A stretch of 64,000 nucleotides of DNA from assembly GCA_020630065.1 (NCBI GenBank), contig JAHDCC010000001.1, positions 1 through 64,000 on the forward strand, given 5' to 3'. A program made the translations under genes and the position numbers. Below, piece by piece: positions 1-9,515 of this stretch. This stretch comes from Acidimicrobiales bacterium. GTDB lineage: Bacteria; Actinomycetota; Acidimicrobiia; Acidimicrobiales; SZUA-35. The stretch's first letter is position 1. Each line of letters begins with the position of its first letter. The notes under the pieces are model-generated. The model made no database searches. It saw nothing but the letters and a program-made list of their open reading frames with translations, and was not told where the DNA came from.

Positions 1-320
1 GTGTTTCGGGCAGCGTTGGTGTTTCGACGGGCTCTGGTGGGGTTTCGCCGAAGATCGGTGGTTCTGGTGTTTCGGGGAGTTGGGTTGGTTCTGGTGGGGT
101 TTGATTGAGGATCGGTTCGGTTGGTTGGGTTAAGGGATCGTCGGTATCTGTTGTGGCGTTGGTTTCGGTGCTCGGTGCTGCCGTGTCAACAGAATCTGCC
201 ACGTTGTCGCCGAAGATTGGCGGTTGGGGTGTTTCGGGCAGCGTTGGTGTTTCGATGGGTTCTGGTGGGGTTTCGCCGAAGATTGGTGGTTGGGGTGTTT
301 CGGGCAGGGCTGGTGGCTCT
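1..320. repeat. Degenerate 66-bp coding repeats in the FHA protein tail
   Basis: Positions 1-61 and 229-289 are the same 61-base sequence with three differences, offset by 228 nt (76 codons, in frame). The basic unit is about 66 bp (22 residues) and a further partial copy runs from 276 to about 320. The repeat encodes Pro/Glu/Thr-rich units containing PPIFGE. Copies this similar suggest recent duplication or gene conversion inside the linker. Confidence 0.75.
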
Positions 321-1036
321 GGTGGGGTAACCGAATCCGGAGCCTTACCTGCAGATTCTCCAAAGTCCGGAGACTGTGGAGGACTAGGCATGGGGGGAAC
401 CCCATCGGTAATCGGCAAGGATGAAACATCGTCCGGTTTGGACTCCAACTTAGTCACAGCTGAATCTGAAGACTGCAAATTCGTGACTTGATCGCCGCCA
501 TCGAACCCGGCTGCTGGGGAACCGTCTTCGGCAGAAGTCGATGGAACCGCAGACTCCTCACCAGGAAGCGGAGGAAGAACGTCATCAAAACGCCTGTCAA
601 AATCATCCGCCACTGGTTGACCCGCATGAATATCTGGTTGAGCGGCTTCTGGTAATGGATTGTTCTCGTCAAACACCGTAGTCATCTGGTATTCTTCGGC
701 GGCCGGAGGAAGAGGGGGAGCGAGCGGTGTCTCCGATGAAGTGGACAACGTAATCGAAATATCTTGCCCTTCAGGATCACCAAGACGTATCTTTAGATCC
801 CCGGTTAGCGTCCACTGCTTATCTAAGGCCACTCCAGCCGAGTTGAAGCTTCCGTGGGTCGAAACATCTTCCGCCACCCATGAATCATTGTTCCACGCGA
901 ATGTCAGATGCTTTCTAGACGCGGTAAGGTCGCTCACCACCACTGAAGATTCGAGTGATCGCCCGAGAGTCACAGGCGAATCGGAGGGAGAAAACGTCTT
1001 CTTGCCCGATGGCCAGGAAATAATCAACTCATGCAT
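1..1036 (-). CDS. FHA-domain protein with Pro-rich repetitive tail (3' end outside window)
   Basis: Reverse-strand frame open from an ATG at 1036 to the left edge, so at least 345 codons with the C-terminus missing. GGAG lies 7 nt before the ATG. Residues about 1-90 form a forkhead-associated domain: Gly25-Arg26, then Ser40-Arg41-x-His43, then an STHGSF segment at 59-64, which are the FHA phosphothreonine-binding positions. From about residue 100 the protein becomes acidic and then Pro/Glu/Thr-rich, with repeated LPETPxPPIFGETPPEP units. FHA domains bind phosphothreonine, so a substrate or adaptor role for a Ser/Thr kinase (one is encoded at 13888) is inferred. No catalytic domain is visible. 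The low-complexity tail is probably an extended linker. It lies downstream of the PPOX gene on the same strand with a 142-nt gap. Confidence 0.8.
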   Translation of the reverse strand, partial: MHELIISWPSGKKTFSPSDSPVTLGRSLESSVVVSDLTASRKHLTFAWNNDSWVAEDVSTHGSFNSAGVALDKQWTLTGDLKIRLGDPEGQDISITLSTSSETPLAPPLPPAAEEYQMTTVFDENNPLPEAAQPDIHAGQPVADDFDRRFDDVLPPLPGEESAVPSTSAEDGSPAAGFDGGDQVTNLQSSDSAVTKLESKPDDVSSLPITDGVPPMPSPPQSPDFGESAGKAPDSVTPPEPPALPETPQPPIFGETPPEPIETPTLPETPQPPIFGDNVADSVDTAAPSTETNATTDTDDPLTQPTEPILNQTPPEPTQLPETPEPPIFGETPPEPVETPTLPET

Positions 1037-1178
1037 TGCGCCGCTCCAATAGGGGCTGAACAGTCCGGGCTGTGGACCTGACTGGCTCAGTTCGCGTTAG
1101 AATATCTCCCGTTAAAGGTACTGCATGAGCAGCATCCCCCAAACACGATGCGCCAAATGTTGTAGGCATATCGGCAGG

Positions 1179-1580
1179 TTAGAGATGTCCTACGATTCGA
1201 TGAACCGCCACTTTGATCACGACCCGGTCCGGCCGTTCTCCTGGAACCCGGTACCTTCTGCTATACCTGTCAACTGCGTCTGACACCGAAGAAGGTTCGT
1301 CGGAAACATCGCCGTGGCCGTAGAGGGATATCCATCTTCGGCCGTCGACTTGGCAGATCGAAACCCTTCGATCGTCGCTTGCCGACAGCGTTCGCGCCTT
1401 GTAGGAACTTGCCCGCGTGATAATCCGAGCTGTGCTGGTATCGGCATCGTATGTGAACCCCACAGGTGTGGCCTGTGGGGAACCATCTGGTCTCAGTATC
1501 GAAAAAACTGCTAGATGTCGTTGTTCGAGAAACTCAACGAGCTGAGCGTTGAGATTCTCGAGATCGAATTCCTGCGCCAC
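1179..1580 (-). CDS. PPOX-class F420-dependent (Rv1155-like) enzyme
   Basis: A 133-residue split-barrel protein of the pyridoxamine-phosphate-oxidase-like superfamily. The N-terminal half (LAVFSILRPDGSPQATPVGF, then the RIITRASSYKARTL stretch) matches the actinobacterial PPOX-class F420-dependent family. These small flavin/deazaflavin proteins bind F420 or FMN and often act as reductases, but the substrate cannot be read from sequence. The start is a GTG with no clear Shine-Dalgarno. It lies 10 nt after the RND permease on the same strand, so the two are probably cotranscribed. A role for the pair in drug or xenobiotic handling is inference only. Confidence 0.8.
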   Translation of the reverse strand: MAQEFDLENLNAQLVEFLEQRHLAVFSILRPDGSPQATPVGFTYDADTSTARIITRASSYKARTLSASDDRRVSICQVDGRRWISLYGHGDVSDEPSSVSDAVDRYSRRYRVPGERPDRVVIKVAVHRIVGHL

Positions 1581-1590
1581 CGGGTCGAGA

Positions 1591-4275
1591 TCAGGTTCGA
1601 GCAGGTTTGGGACGTTCGCGGCCTAGCAATTTCCGGAAAAGCTGCCGAGTCCCTTCCTGTACTCGAGTAGTGGCTAGATAGTAGAACGGGAACGCTAACA
1701 GAACTAAGAACGTCGACGACAACAAGCCGAATACGATCGTCATACCGAGCGCCTCCCAGAATGGGTCGCTGAGCGCCAAAGGCAAGATTCCGGCAATCGT
1801 GGTGAGTGTTGTCGCCACTAGTGGCCGGAACCGTCGTCGAATAGCGTTCTGAATAGCGGTCCGAGCGTCGTGTCCGAGTTTGCGTTCTTGGTTAGCGAAG
1901 TCCGTAAGCAAAATGGTGTTATTCACGGCAATGCCAATAAGGCCGATCAAACCCAACATGACAAAGAAGCTCAGAATATTGCCGGTTGCTAGCAATCCAC
2001 CAAATACTCCGTAGAACGAGAATGGGATGGCTAAGAACACGAGCAGCCACTGAATCGCCGAGCGGAACTGAATGACAAGCAAGACGAGCATCATGACAAG
2101 AGCAGCGCCAAAGGCCAGCGGTAGCGAGGCAAACGATTCCTGGTTGTCCGATTCGAATCCGAAATCGAAGCCGAATGCATCATCGCTCAAACCCAGTGCC
2201 TCGAGCTCACTCGAAGGAAACGTGTCCTCAAGATAGGTTTGGGTAGCCGTCGTCGCAGCGGTTGTAGCGTCGCTGTCAAATTTCGCTCGAATCTCGACCA
2301 TACGGCGGCCGTCTGTTCTCACTACAAGAGAGGTGAAATCGACCCTAGTGTCGGTGACTGTGATCACCTCGGCATCATTCTCTTGAACAACTGCACCGTT
2401 TAGGTCCGAAGCGATCTTTTCGGCGGCAGGTAATAGTGTTTCTAGATCTTCGCCGAATAGCTGGGCACGGAACGGGAAAAGCTCTTCAGGTGGTCCCGCC
2501 GATTGCTGAGTGAACACTACACCCGGGCCAGCGGGAGAAGCGATCTCGTCAGCCACAGGACGGAGTTGCGTATCGATAAGTTCGTTTGCGGTTGCTCTAG
2601 AACCGACCGGGGTCAACGTGTACGTGCGAGGTGTAGTATCGAGCTGCGGGTACGAGTAGTACAGCTCCTCTAACTCATCACCCAAAGCGTCTACCGCCGC
2701 TTGGTTAGTTTTCAGGGTTTGTTGTTCCGCTTGTTCCAACGGAATGGTTGGGGGGAACTGATAGCTGGCGTTGACTTGAATCGAATCGTTTTGTGATGGG
2801 AAGATATCGAACCCGACCTTTGGAGCAAAGATTTGAAGCCCGATCATCACGAAACCAATGCTGAAAATCACGCTGGCTAAACCTACGGCGACACCAGTCT
2901 TTCCTCGGACGCCGACAGGGGCGGCAACCGCGTCAGCCAACTTGTCTTCGATCCTTTGGAGCGGGCCAGACGATGGAGGCGAGTTAAGAATTATGAATCG
3001 GCTGGCCACCGGAATCAAAATTAGAGACAGGACCAGCGATACCGCCAACGAGATCATCACTGTGATGGGGAGAATTCGGATGAAACTTCCCAGAATCCCT
3101 GTAATGAACAACATCGGTGCAAATACGAGGATCGTCGTCAACGTGCCCGAAACACTGGCAGTACCGACGCGACTGATAGCTTTTTTAATTACTTCTCGGG
3201 GCGGATCATCTTTCTCGCGGAACGAGACAATCGCCTCCGTTATGACGATCGCGTCGTCAACAAACAAACCTAAGGCGAGAATGATTCCGAACAACGAAAT
3301 CGTGTTAAGGGAAATTCCGACCAGATAGAGAATTCCGACGGTTGTCGCAAGAACCGAGAAGATAAACAGACCGGTGATGATCGACGCTCGCCACGAGATC
3401 AGAAGTAGCGCAATGATTGAAACGGCGAAGATTCCTGTGAGTACGTTATTTTCGAGCGATCCGATTTGTTGACGAATCTGGGTGGCAAAATCAATCGCCA
3501 CCATCGAGCCAAAATCATCACCGAGTGTGCCATCTTTAGCTAATTGGTTCAGCACCGCGTCGGTAGCGTCTCGGGCCTCGAGGTTATCGACACCATCAGC
3601 GGCTATCACACCAACAGTTACTGCTGGTCGTACCTCAACGCTTCCGTCGTCGCCTTTGACTGCTATTTGGTTAAAGGCCACCTGCTCTTCCTGTTCTTCA
3701 CCAGTCGCAGGGTTCACACCCCGTTGGACAAGAGGAACAACTGAAGCACTCTCGATATCTGAATTAGCTGAAAAACTCGGCAACGCTAACGCTGCTGCGG
3801 CCTCCAACTCGGCGGCGGATACCCCAACTTCGCCGTATACCCCAACAAGTAAGTCGAACTCTTCGAGCCACTTTGAGGCGTCGATGGTTTGTACTTCTAG
3901 TTCAGCCTCTTCGGGCAGCGCGATACCGTCAAGTGTTTCTTGCAAAGAATCGGCGCCGTCGAGTGGGTCGACCCCACTCTCAAATTCGGTGACAACAACA
4001 AGGCCATTGTCGCGTGAAAGAGTTTGTACCTCTTTCACATCATCGATTTCTAGGATCGCGTCGGTGATCGGTTGCGAAAGATCCTTGTCGACTGTCTCAG
4101 CGTCGCCAACAAAGTACTGGCCGTTGACTAAAACAACAGGGATTTGAACCGAAGGAAACCCTTCCCGGGGCAGCAAAACGGTGTACGACAATACTCCAAA
4201 TGCCAACAAACCAACCCAAATGCCGGCCGTAAACTTCGGTCGAGAGGCGAAAATATCTACGAATCTGGCTAACAC
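1591..4275 (-). CDS. RND-family efflux permease (HAE1/AcrB-like, short)
   Basis: An 894-residue permease. It has an N-terminal membrane helix (about 16-35), a first periplasmic-type loop, a cluster of helices from about 270, a second large loop, and a C-terminal helix cluster. Two adjacent aspartates (340-341, in GLFVDDAIV) match the proton-relay pair of transmembrane helix 4 in AcrB-type pumps, and GLIGIAVNNTILLTDF is the typical late-helix motif. It is shorter than AcrB (about 1,050), mainly in the loops. AcrB-type pumps normally work with an adaptor and an outer-membrane channel, and neither is encoded nearby. In a presumed monoderm it would have to act alone or with other partners. GTG start with AAGG about 9 nt upstream. 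Substrate unknown. Confidence 0.87.
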   Translation of the reverse strand: MLARFVDIFASRPKFTAGIWVGLLAFGVLSYTVLLPREGFPSVQIPVVLVNGQYFVGDAETVDKDLSQPITDAILEIDDVKEVQTLSRDNGLVVVTEFESGVDPLDGADSLQETLDGIALPEEAELEVQTIDASKWLEEFDLLVGVYGEVGVSAAELEAAAALALPSFSANSDIESASVVPLVQRGVNPATGEEQEEQVAFNQIAVKGDDGSVEVRPAVTVGVIAADGVDNLEARDATDAVLNQLAKDGTLGDDFGSMVAIDFATQIRQQIGSLENNVLTGIFAVSIIALLLISWRASIITGLFIFSVLATTVGILYLVGISLNTISLFGIILALGLFVDDAIVITEAIVSFREKDDPPREVIKKAISRVGTASVSGTLTTILVFAPMLFITGILGSFIRILPITVMISLAVSLVLSLILIPVASRFIILNSPPSSGPLQRIEDKLADAVAAPVGVRGKTGVAVGLASVIFSIGFVMIGLQIFAPKVGFDIFPSQNDSIQVNASYQFPPTIPLEQAEQQTLKTNQAAVDALGDELEELYYSYPQLDTTPRTYTLTPVGSRATANELIDTQLRPVADEIASPAGPGVVFTQQSAGPPEELFPFRAQLFGEDLETLLPAAEKIASDLNGAVVQENDAEVITVTDTRVDFTSLVVRTDGRRMVEIRAKFDSDATTAATTATQTYLEDTFPSSELEALGLSDDAFGFDFGFESDNQESFASLPLAFGAALVMMLVLLVIQFRSAIQWLLVFLAIPFSFYGVFGGLLATGNILSFFVMLGLIGLIGIAVNNTILLTDFANQERKLGHDARTAIQNAIRRRFRPLVATTLTTIAGILPLALSDPFWEALGMTIVFGLLSSTFLVLLAFPFYYLATTRVQEGTRQLFRKLLGRERPKPART

Positions 4276-4474
4276 TAGAATGAACCTTTGTCTATTTGGG
4301 ATTGTACGGGCCCTGTCGGCCGATTTTGTCAGTTTTTGATCCGACAGAACGTAACGCTAGTTTTCTTGACCTACTCCAGGTAGAACCGCAACTAAGTGAC
4401 ATGCACAACAGGTGGGGCTAGTGGGTTCCTGGTTGGAACTGCCACGATTGTCTCATTTTCCCGCTTTGTGCTGC

Positions 4475-4996
4475 TTAGCTAGCCGCTGGTGTACCAGAAA
4501 ACGGGGTAGGGTCGCCAGGTTTTGGAACCTGAGGCTTCGACCAAGAAAGTTGCTTACTTATCGTCGCCGCTATTTCGTTCCACTGCTCAGGGTTCCAACC
4601 ATTCGCTACCTCTAAAAAGCCATCTGACCGAATATGGATAAGGGCCGGAAGCTCTTCTAGGCCCAGCTCTGTTACCAGCTTGCGATCTGGGTCCGGAAAG
4701 GTAAGAAATTTCTCTTCCCAAGGTCCAAGGAATGTTCGGCAACCCTCTTCATCGGTGGTTGCTATCCAGCCGACTCGAATGTCCGCTGGCGAGAAGTGAT
4801 GCAGCAGGTCTCCAGCGGCTTCAAGTATCCATGAGCTTTCGTTGGTATACGGGTCGAGGGCAACCAAAAAGAATGGATAGGAAGTCAACCAGTCACGGAG
4901 AGGGTAGCTGTTTCCGTTTATTGAAGTAAATGACGTATCGGGAGAAACTTGAGACACATCTGCGATGCTAGCGGAGCTGTGTCCACTCCCGACCAA
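4475..4996 (-). CDS. Thioredoxin-fold protein without catalytic cysteines
   Basis: A 173-residue protein whose middle (about 40-155) looks like a thioredoxin/peroxiredoxin fold: a strand FFLVALDP, a helix, a second strand VGWIAT, a LPALIHI segment giving the cis-proline strand, and a C-terminal helix. No CxxC is present. The only cysteine (in EEGCRTF) is not at the redox position, so a dithiol oxidoreductase function is unlikely. The Pro-rich C-terminal tail looks disordered. It is divergent from endonuclease III. In mycobacteria a thioredoxin-like gene also neighbours nth, so the linkage may be old. TTG is the nominal start and shorter starts are possible. Function unknown. Confidence 0.7.
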   Translation of the reverse strand: MVGSGHSSASIADVSQVSPDTSFTSINGNSYPLRDWLTSYPFFLVALDPYTNESSWILEAAGDLLHHFSPADIRVGWIATTDEEGCRTFLGPWEEKFLTFPDPDRKLVTELGLEELPALIHIRSDGFLEVANGWNPEQWNEIAATISKQLSWSKPQVPKPGDPTPFSGTPAAS

Positions 4997-5092
4997 GCCA
5001 GCTTGCTTAGAGACGAGTTTGAAACTTCGCAGGTATTACGTCGTTACCGAGTCGCGATGGCATTACGTTGGTTGCGGACGGAATGAGGCACG

Positions 5093-5740
5093 ATGAAACG
5101 ACTAGACAAAGCTAATCGAATCGGCGAGATCTTAGACTCTCTCTACCCCAAACCTCCGATCCCGTTGGATCATGATGGCCCATTCACACTGCTGGTTGCC
5201 GTAGCGTTGTCCGCTCAGACCACTGATAAGAAAGTTAATGAAGTCACACCTGCGCTGTTCGAGGTTGCGAACACTCCTGAGAAAATGGCGGCGCTTTCAC
5301 CCGAGACAATTCTTGGCTACATCCGGCAACTTGGCCTCGCTCCGACGAAGGCCCGCAACCTGTCAAACATGGCGCATCAAATCGTCGAAGCTGGCGGAGA
5401 AATCAAACCAGACTGGGACTTTCTGGAATCACTGCCCGGAGTCGGTCATAAGACGGCGGGTGTGGTTATGGCGCAGTCGTTTGATATTCCATCGTTCCCG
5501 GTAGACACCCATATTCACCGTCTTGCAGCCCGTTGGGGACTGTCAAACGACACGACAGTTCAACGGACCGAAAAGGACCTAAAAGCAGTTTTTCCGATCG
5601 AGACGTGGAACCGGCGGCACCTTCAGATCATCTTCTTCGGCCGCGAATATTGTCCAGCCCGGAACCACGATTTGGCTACCTGTCAAATATGTTCGTGGGC
5701 GGCGACAAAGAAGCGAATACAGGCCGAACGTAAACGATAA
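5093..5740 (+). CDS. nth: Endonuclease III (DNA glycosylase/AP lyase)
   Basis: A 215-residue HhH-GPD glycosylase that removes oxidised pyrimidines and cleaves the abasic site in base excision repair. The helix-hairpin-helix LPGVGHKTAG carries Lys120, and VDTHIHR carries Asp138, the same numbers as the catalytic pair of E. coli Nth. The C-terminal cluster region is unusual: Cys187, Cys197 and Cys200 are present (C-x9-C-x2-C) and no fourth Cys follows, whereas the classic pattern is C-x6-C-x2-C-x5-C. The [4Fe-4S] cluster may be absent or bound differently. Divergent from the thioredoxin-fold gene, followed by an MBL protein. Confidence 0.92.
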   Translation: MKRLDKANRIGEILDSLYPKPPIPLDHDGPFTLLVAVALSAQTTDKKVNEVTPALFEVANTPEKMAALSPETILGYIRQLGLAPTKARNLSNMAHQIVEAGGEIKPDWDFLESLPGVGHKTAGVVMAQSFDIPSFPVDTHIHRLAARWGLSNDTTVQRTEKDLKAVFPIETWNRRHLQIIFFGREYCPARNHDLATCQICSWAATKKRIQAERKR

Positions 5741-5889
5741 AAAACGCGTAGCAGCGTGACCGTTGCGAACTAATAGGTAGGCGAGACACTTCTCACAAGA
5801 CGAGGTACAGCGTCTGCCGGTCATATAAAATCTAAGATCTCGCCCACCAGTTCTGCTCTTCCGCCCAGAAGTTGAGGTTGTAGTTACCC

Positions 5890-6759
5890 ATGCTCTCAAT
5901 CGATTTTTACGGAGTTCGAGGTTCTACCCCAAGCTGTGACCCAGGAATTGTCGGCTTCGGTGGGAACACATCATGTGTCCTAGTTTCTGTTCCTGATGAA
6001 GACCCAATCGTTCTCGATTTGGGTACCGGTCTTCGAGGGCTCGGGCTTGACCTAATGGCTAAAGCTGAACTGTCGCAGCCCGAACCAATGTCCATCACTG
6101 CGTTGGTCACCCATCTTCATTGGGATCACGTCCAGGGCTTACCGTTCTTTGCCCCGATCCTTCGAGACGGATGCGAGATGAGCATTATCGGGCCTCCTCA
6201 GGTGGGGTCCGGTCTTGAGCGGGCCGTCCGAGAGTTCATGCGTCCACCACTGTTCCCGGTGAGCATAGATACGTTGCCTGGCCAGTTAACGTTTACCGAG
6301 TCGACCAACCGAACATTCGCAGTTGGCTCGGCCTCCATAACTGCGTTCCCAGTGCCGCACGTAGGAGCGACGAATGGGTACCGGATCGATTCTGGTCTCG
6401 GCTCGGTTGCATATCTGCCCGATCATCAACAACCGACATTGGATCCGAACGTAGTTCCAGCCGATGTGGTCCGAAGCTGTCATGGCGTTGATGTGTTGAT
6501 TCACGACTCTCAGTACTCGGCCGCCGAATTTGCTTCCCGGTCCGATTGGGGTCATTGCACCGCCGAATTTGCGGTAGCAATGGCAACCGCGTCCGAAGCC
6601 AAACGTCTCGTCCTATTTCATCACGACCCAACTCATGACGATATGTGGATCAAAGAGTCAGTGCAGCGGGCACAAGATATCGCACCCGATGGAATGGCCG
6701 TTCTGGCCGCTTCCGAAGGTTTGTCGCTCACATCTGGGCTCTCATCGATCTTGGCGTAA
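5890..6759 (+). CDS. MBL-fold phosphodiesterase (PhnP/CPSF-like)
   Basis: A 289-residue metallo-beta-lactamase-fold hydrolase. It starts with the FYGVRGSTP motif and GGNTSCV, typical of the phosphoribosyl cyclic phosphodiesterase-like branch. The metal motif THLHWDH is at residues 74-80. Later metal ligands are plausible in VPHVGAT, HDSQY and LVLFHHDPTH. This branch hydrolyses cyclic or linear phosphodiesters; the exact substrate is not visible. Soluble, no signal peptide. It stands alone on the forward strand between nth and the site-2 protease. Confidence 0.8.
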   Translation: MLSIDFYGVRGSTPSCDPGIVGFGGNTSCVLVSVPDEDPIVLDLGTGLRGLGLDLMAKAELSQPEPMSITALVTHLHWDHVQGLPFFAPILRDGCEMSIIGPPQVGSGLERAVREFMRPPLFPVSIDTLPGQLTFTESTNRTFAVGSASITAFPVPHVGATNGYRIDSGLGSVAYLPDHQQPTLDPNVVPADVVRSCHGVDVLIHDSQYSAAEFASRSDWGHCTAEFAVAMATASEAKRLVLFHHDPTHDDMWIKESVQRAQDIAPDGMAVLAASEGLSLTSGLSSILA

Positions 6760-6910
6760 CCCACAGCTCGGATGGCTACGGTATCCGGGGAGACAACAGG
6801 TAATACGAACTATTTAGTGACGTCACTTCGTCCTACATGAGAGTTGTCGTCGAGCTGGTTAACTAAAGGGGTGCGGGAGGTTTGTCTATCATCCCGCCTG
6901 GTTTGGTGTG

Positions 6911-7876
6911 ATGAGTCAACAGACGACTGAGGTCGAACTGTTTGAATTGCCGATGGCGACAAACAGTTCAAAATCGAAAAAATACAGCGGCATCGAATGG
7001 TCCCCAATGTGGGCGTTGTTCACGGTGATAGGGATCGGTGCGTTGTCGATCTGGGCTCGAAGCGGTTTGGTCCTAATCGGGTTTTTGGGGATAATCGTTC
7101 TCGCTCACGAAGGGGGTCATCTCCTGGCCGCCAGACGATCAGGAATGAGACCCACAGAGTACTTTTGGGGATTCGGTCCCGAAATAGTGGCCTTTGATTT
7201 CAACGGATGCCGCTACGGTATTAAGGCTATTTTGGCTGGTGGGTACGTCAAGATCCACGGAATGACACCAACGTCGGAGTTGCCGGAAGGGTTTGCCGAA
7301 GCCGACAGCTACCGGGCGGCGAGCCATCGTGGACGCCTCTTTACTATTCTGGCCGGACCCGGAGTGAATTTGGCTCTCGCCGTAGTGGCGTTTGCTGTTG
7401 CACTCATGATGGAGGGTGTTAAGCCGCTATCAGCGATTGGGCAAGGTTTTGGGCTGGTTTGGTCGATGACGGTTGCCACCATCGGAGGCCTATGGACATT
7501 TTTTACGAGCCTCGGTGGCTATGTAGAAACCGTCTTTGGTCTGACCGAGGTCGCGGATGCTCCTGTCCGTTTTATGTCTCCGGTTGCCCAAGCCCAAGTC
7601 AGTAACTTCGCAGTCGAATCTGGGTTAGGGACGTCTCTTCGTTGGTTTGCGATCCTTTCATGCGCCATCGGTATCGTAAACTTATTGCCGCTACCTCCGT
7701 TAGACGGCTCTCACGCAGTCGTGGCCTTCGTCGAAGGTGTATGGCAGCGGTTGCGAAGAGACCCGTCGCAACGACTGAATGTGACCAGATTAGCCCCACT
7801 AGCGTGGGTGACGTTAGGTGTTCTGGTGATGATCTCGTTGTCGGCGCTGGTCATCGACATTCGTGAGCTGGTCTGA
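6911..7876 (+). CDS. Site-2 intramembrane metalloprotease (M50, RseP/Rip1-like)
   Basis: A polytopic M50 protease of about 321 residues. HEGGH (ligands near residues 66-70, glutamate catalytic) lies in the first conserved helix. NLLPLPPLDGSH near the C-terminus supplies the third zinc ligand in the family NxxPxPxLDG motif. GGYVKIHGM between them is typical of RseP/Rip1. Family members cut transmembrane anti-sigma factors or membrane proteins after a first cut at site 1. A PDZ domain is not obvious, and the central loop is shorter than in RseP (about 450). ATG at 6911 is preferred, preceded by an in-frame GTG. No partner anti-sigma gene is adjacent. Confidence 0.87.
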   Translation: MSQQTTEVELFELPMATNSSKSKKYSGIEWSPMWALFTVIGIGALSIWARSGLVLIGFLGIIVLAHEGGHLLAARRSGMRPTEYFWGFGPEIVAFDFNGCRYGIKAILAGGYVKIHGMTPTSELPEGFAEADSYRAASHRGRLFTILAGPGVNLALAVVAFAVALMMEGVKPLSAIGQGFGLVWSMTVATIGGLWTFFTSLGGYVETVFGLTEVADAPVRFMSPVAQAQVSNFAVESGLGTSLRWFAILSCAIGIVNLLPLPPLDGSHAVVAFVEGVWQRLRRDPSQRLNVTRLAPLAWVTLGVLVMISLSALVIDIRELV

Positions 7877-8049
7877 CCAGAGTTCCAATCTGGCTAGATT
7901 TTCTGATGATTCGGTGGCCGGTTGTGCCGGGTGCACACCTTACGATCTGGCTTAACTCCAGATAATTTCTTCTAGACTCGAGTCGTGGTGACTACGCCAC
8001 ATTTGTTAGTATCTGTAGTTCACACCCTTTCTGAAATCGGAGTTGGTCT

Positions 8050-9453
8050 ATGACCGTTACCCCCGACAACCTTGATCTTGATCGCTACAAGCTTGGCTGG
8101 AGCGACCAAGAAGACTACGTCTATAAGCCCAAACGTGGTCTGAACGAGGAAATCCTCCGCGAAATGTCGTGGATGAAGGGCGAACCCGACTGGATGTTTA
8201 ACAAACGACTCAAGTCGTACCTTCATTTTAAAGAACGAGCCATGCCTAACTGGGGTGGCGATATGTCGGAGATCTTCTTCGACGACATCTTCTACTACAT
8301 CAAACCCACAGATGGTCAGGTAGACGACTGGAACGATCTTCCAGATGCGATCAAAGACACCTACGAAAAGTTGGGTATCCCGGAAGCGGAACGCAAGTAT
8401 CTTGCTGGTGTAACGGCTCAATACGAAAGTGAAGTCGTATTTCATCGCAACCGTGAAGATCTCGAACGCCAAGGCGTTGTTTTCACCGATATGGACACCG
8501 CTCTTCGTGAGCACCCCGATCTGGTCAAGAAATACTTCGGCAAAGTAATTCCTGCCAATGACAACAAGTTCTCGGCGTTGAACACCTCTGTTTGGTCCGG
8601 TGGATCGTTTATCTACGTTCCTCCCGGTGTCGAGGTCGAGATGCCACTGCAGGCCTATTTCCGAATCAACGCAGAAAATATGGGCCAGTTTGAACGAACC
8701 CTTATCATCGCTGATGAAGGATCAAAGGTTCACTACATCGAAGGCTGTTCAGCGCCTGTATACACGTCTGATTCGTTGCACTCAGCAGTCGTTGAGATTG
8801 TGGTTAAGCCAAACGCTCACGTCACGTACACAACGATCCAGAACTGGTCGAGCAACGTCTTTAACCTGGTAACGAAGCGGGCGATTGTCGAAGCCGAAGG
8901 CCACATGGAATGGATTGACGGCAACATAGGTAGCCGTCTCACCATGAAATACCCAGCCGTCTGGTTGGTTGGTCCAAAAGCCACCGGCGAGGTTCTGTCG
9001 GTTGCCTATGCCGGTAAAGATCAACATCAAGACACCGGCGCCAAAATGGTACACGCCGCACCTGAGACAACGTCGAAGATCGTCTCAAAGTCGATCTCGA
9101 AAGACGGTGGACGTTCAAGCTACCGAGGCCTTGTCCGGGTCGAAGATGGTGCCTATGGCTGTAAGAGCCACGTCCAATGCGATGCGTTGATTCTTGACGA
9201 CGACTCGATCAGCGACACCTACCCGTACATGGAAATCGGTTCACAAGACGCCGAGATCGGTCACGAAGCGACCGTTTCTAAAGTCGCCGATGAACAAATG
9301 TTCTACCTGATGAGCCGTGGTCTTACCGAAGAGCAAGCAGTTGGCATGATCGTCAACGGCTTTATCGAACCTGTCACCCGTACGCTCCCAATGGAATATG
9401 CCGTTGAGTGGAGCCGTCTCATCGAACTCCAGATGGAGGGTTCGGTAGGGTAG
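8050..9453 (+). CDS. sufB: Fe-S scaffold assembly protein SufB
   Basis: 467 residues, the usual SufB length, without an intein. SufB forms the SufBC2D scaffold on which Fe-S clusters are built in the cytoplasm. The beta-helix core with [26 protein letters not shown], the HYIEGCSAP cysteine segment and the C-terminal [11 protein letters not shown] and YLMSRGL segments are all SufB hallmarks. GGAG lies about 8 nt before the ATG. First gene of the forward SUF arm. It is separated from sufD by a hairpin terminator, a reverse-strand small gene and a Cys-rich ORF, so sufB and sufD are probably separate transcription units. Confidence 0.97.
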   Translation: MTVTPDNLDLDRYKLGWSDQEDYVYKPKRGLNEEILREMSWMKGEPDWMFNKRLKSYLHFKERAMPNWGGDMSEIFFDDIFYYIKPTDGQVDDWNDLPDAIKDTYEKLGIPEAERKYLAGVTAQYESEVVFHRNREDLERQGVVFTDMDTALREHPDLVKKYFGKVIPANDNKFSALNTSVWSGGSFIYVPPGVEVEMPLQAYFRINAENMGQFERTLIIADEGSKVHYIEGCSAPVYTSDSLHSAVVEIVVKPNAHVTYTTIQNWSSNVFNLVTKRAIVEAEGHMEWIDGNIGSRLTMKYPAVWLVGPKATGEVLSVAYAGKDQHQDTGAKMVHAAPETTSKIVSKSISKDGGRSSYRGLVRVEDGAYGCKSHVQCDALILDDDSISDTYPYMEIGSQDAEIGHEATVSKVADEQMFYLMSRGLTEEQAVGMIVNGFIEPVTRTLPMEYAVEWSRLIELQMEGSVG

Positions 9454-9515
9454 CGCACGGTCGCATCTTTCAATATCGTCCAATCCGACACTGCGGACAA
9501 TAGTTTTTTACATAC

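Noticed and set aside
105..491. Forward-strand open frames over the left edge
   Set aside because: They are mirror images of the reverse-strand FHA gene; their Gly/Val/Ser repeats come from the Pro-rich coding repeats and they lack ribosome sites or domains.
4281..4474. Possible gene or RNA between the RND permease and the thioredoxin-fold gene
   Set aside because: The only forward frame here has no domain, ribosome site or sensible composition, and no hairpin-rich RNA structure was seen.
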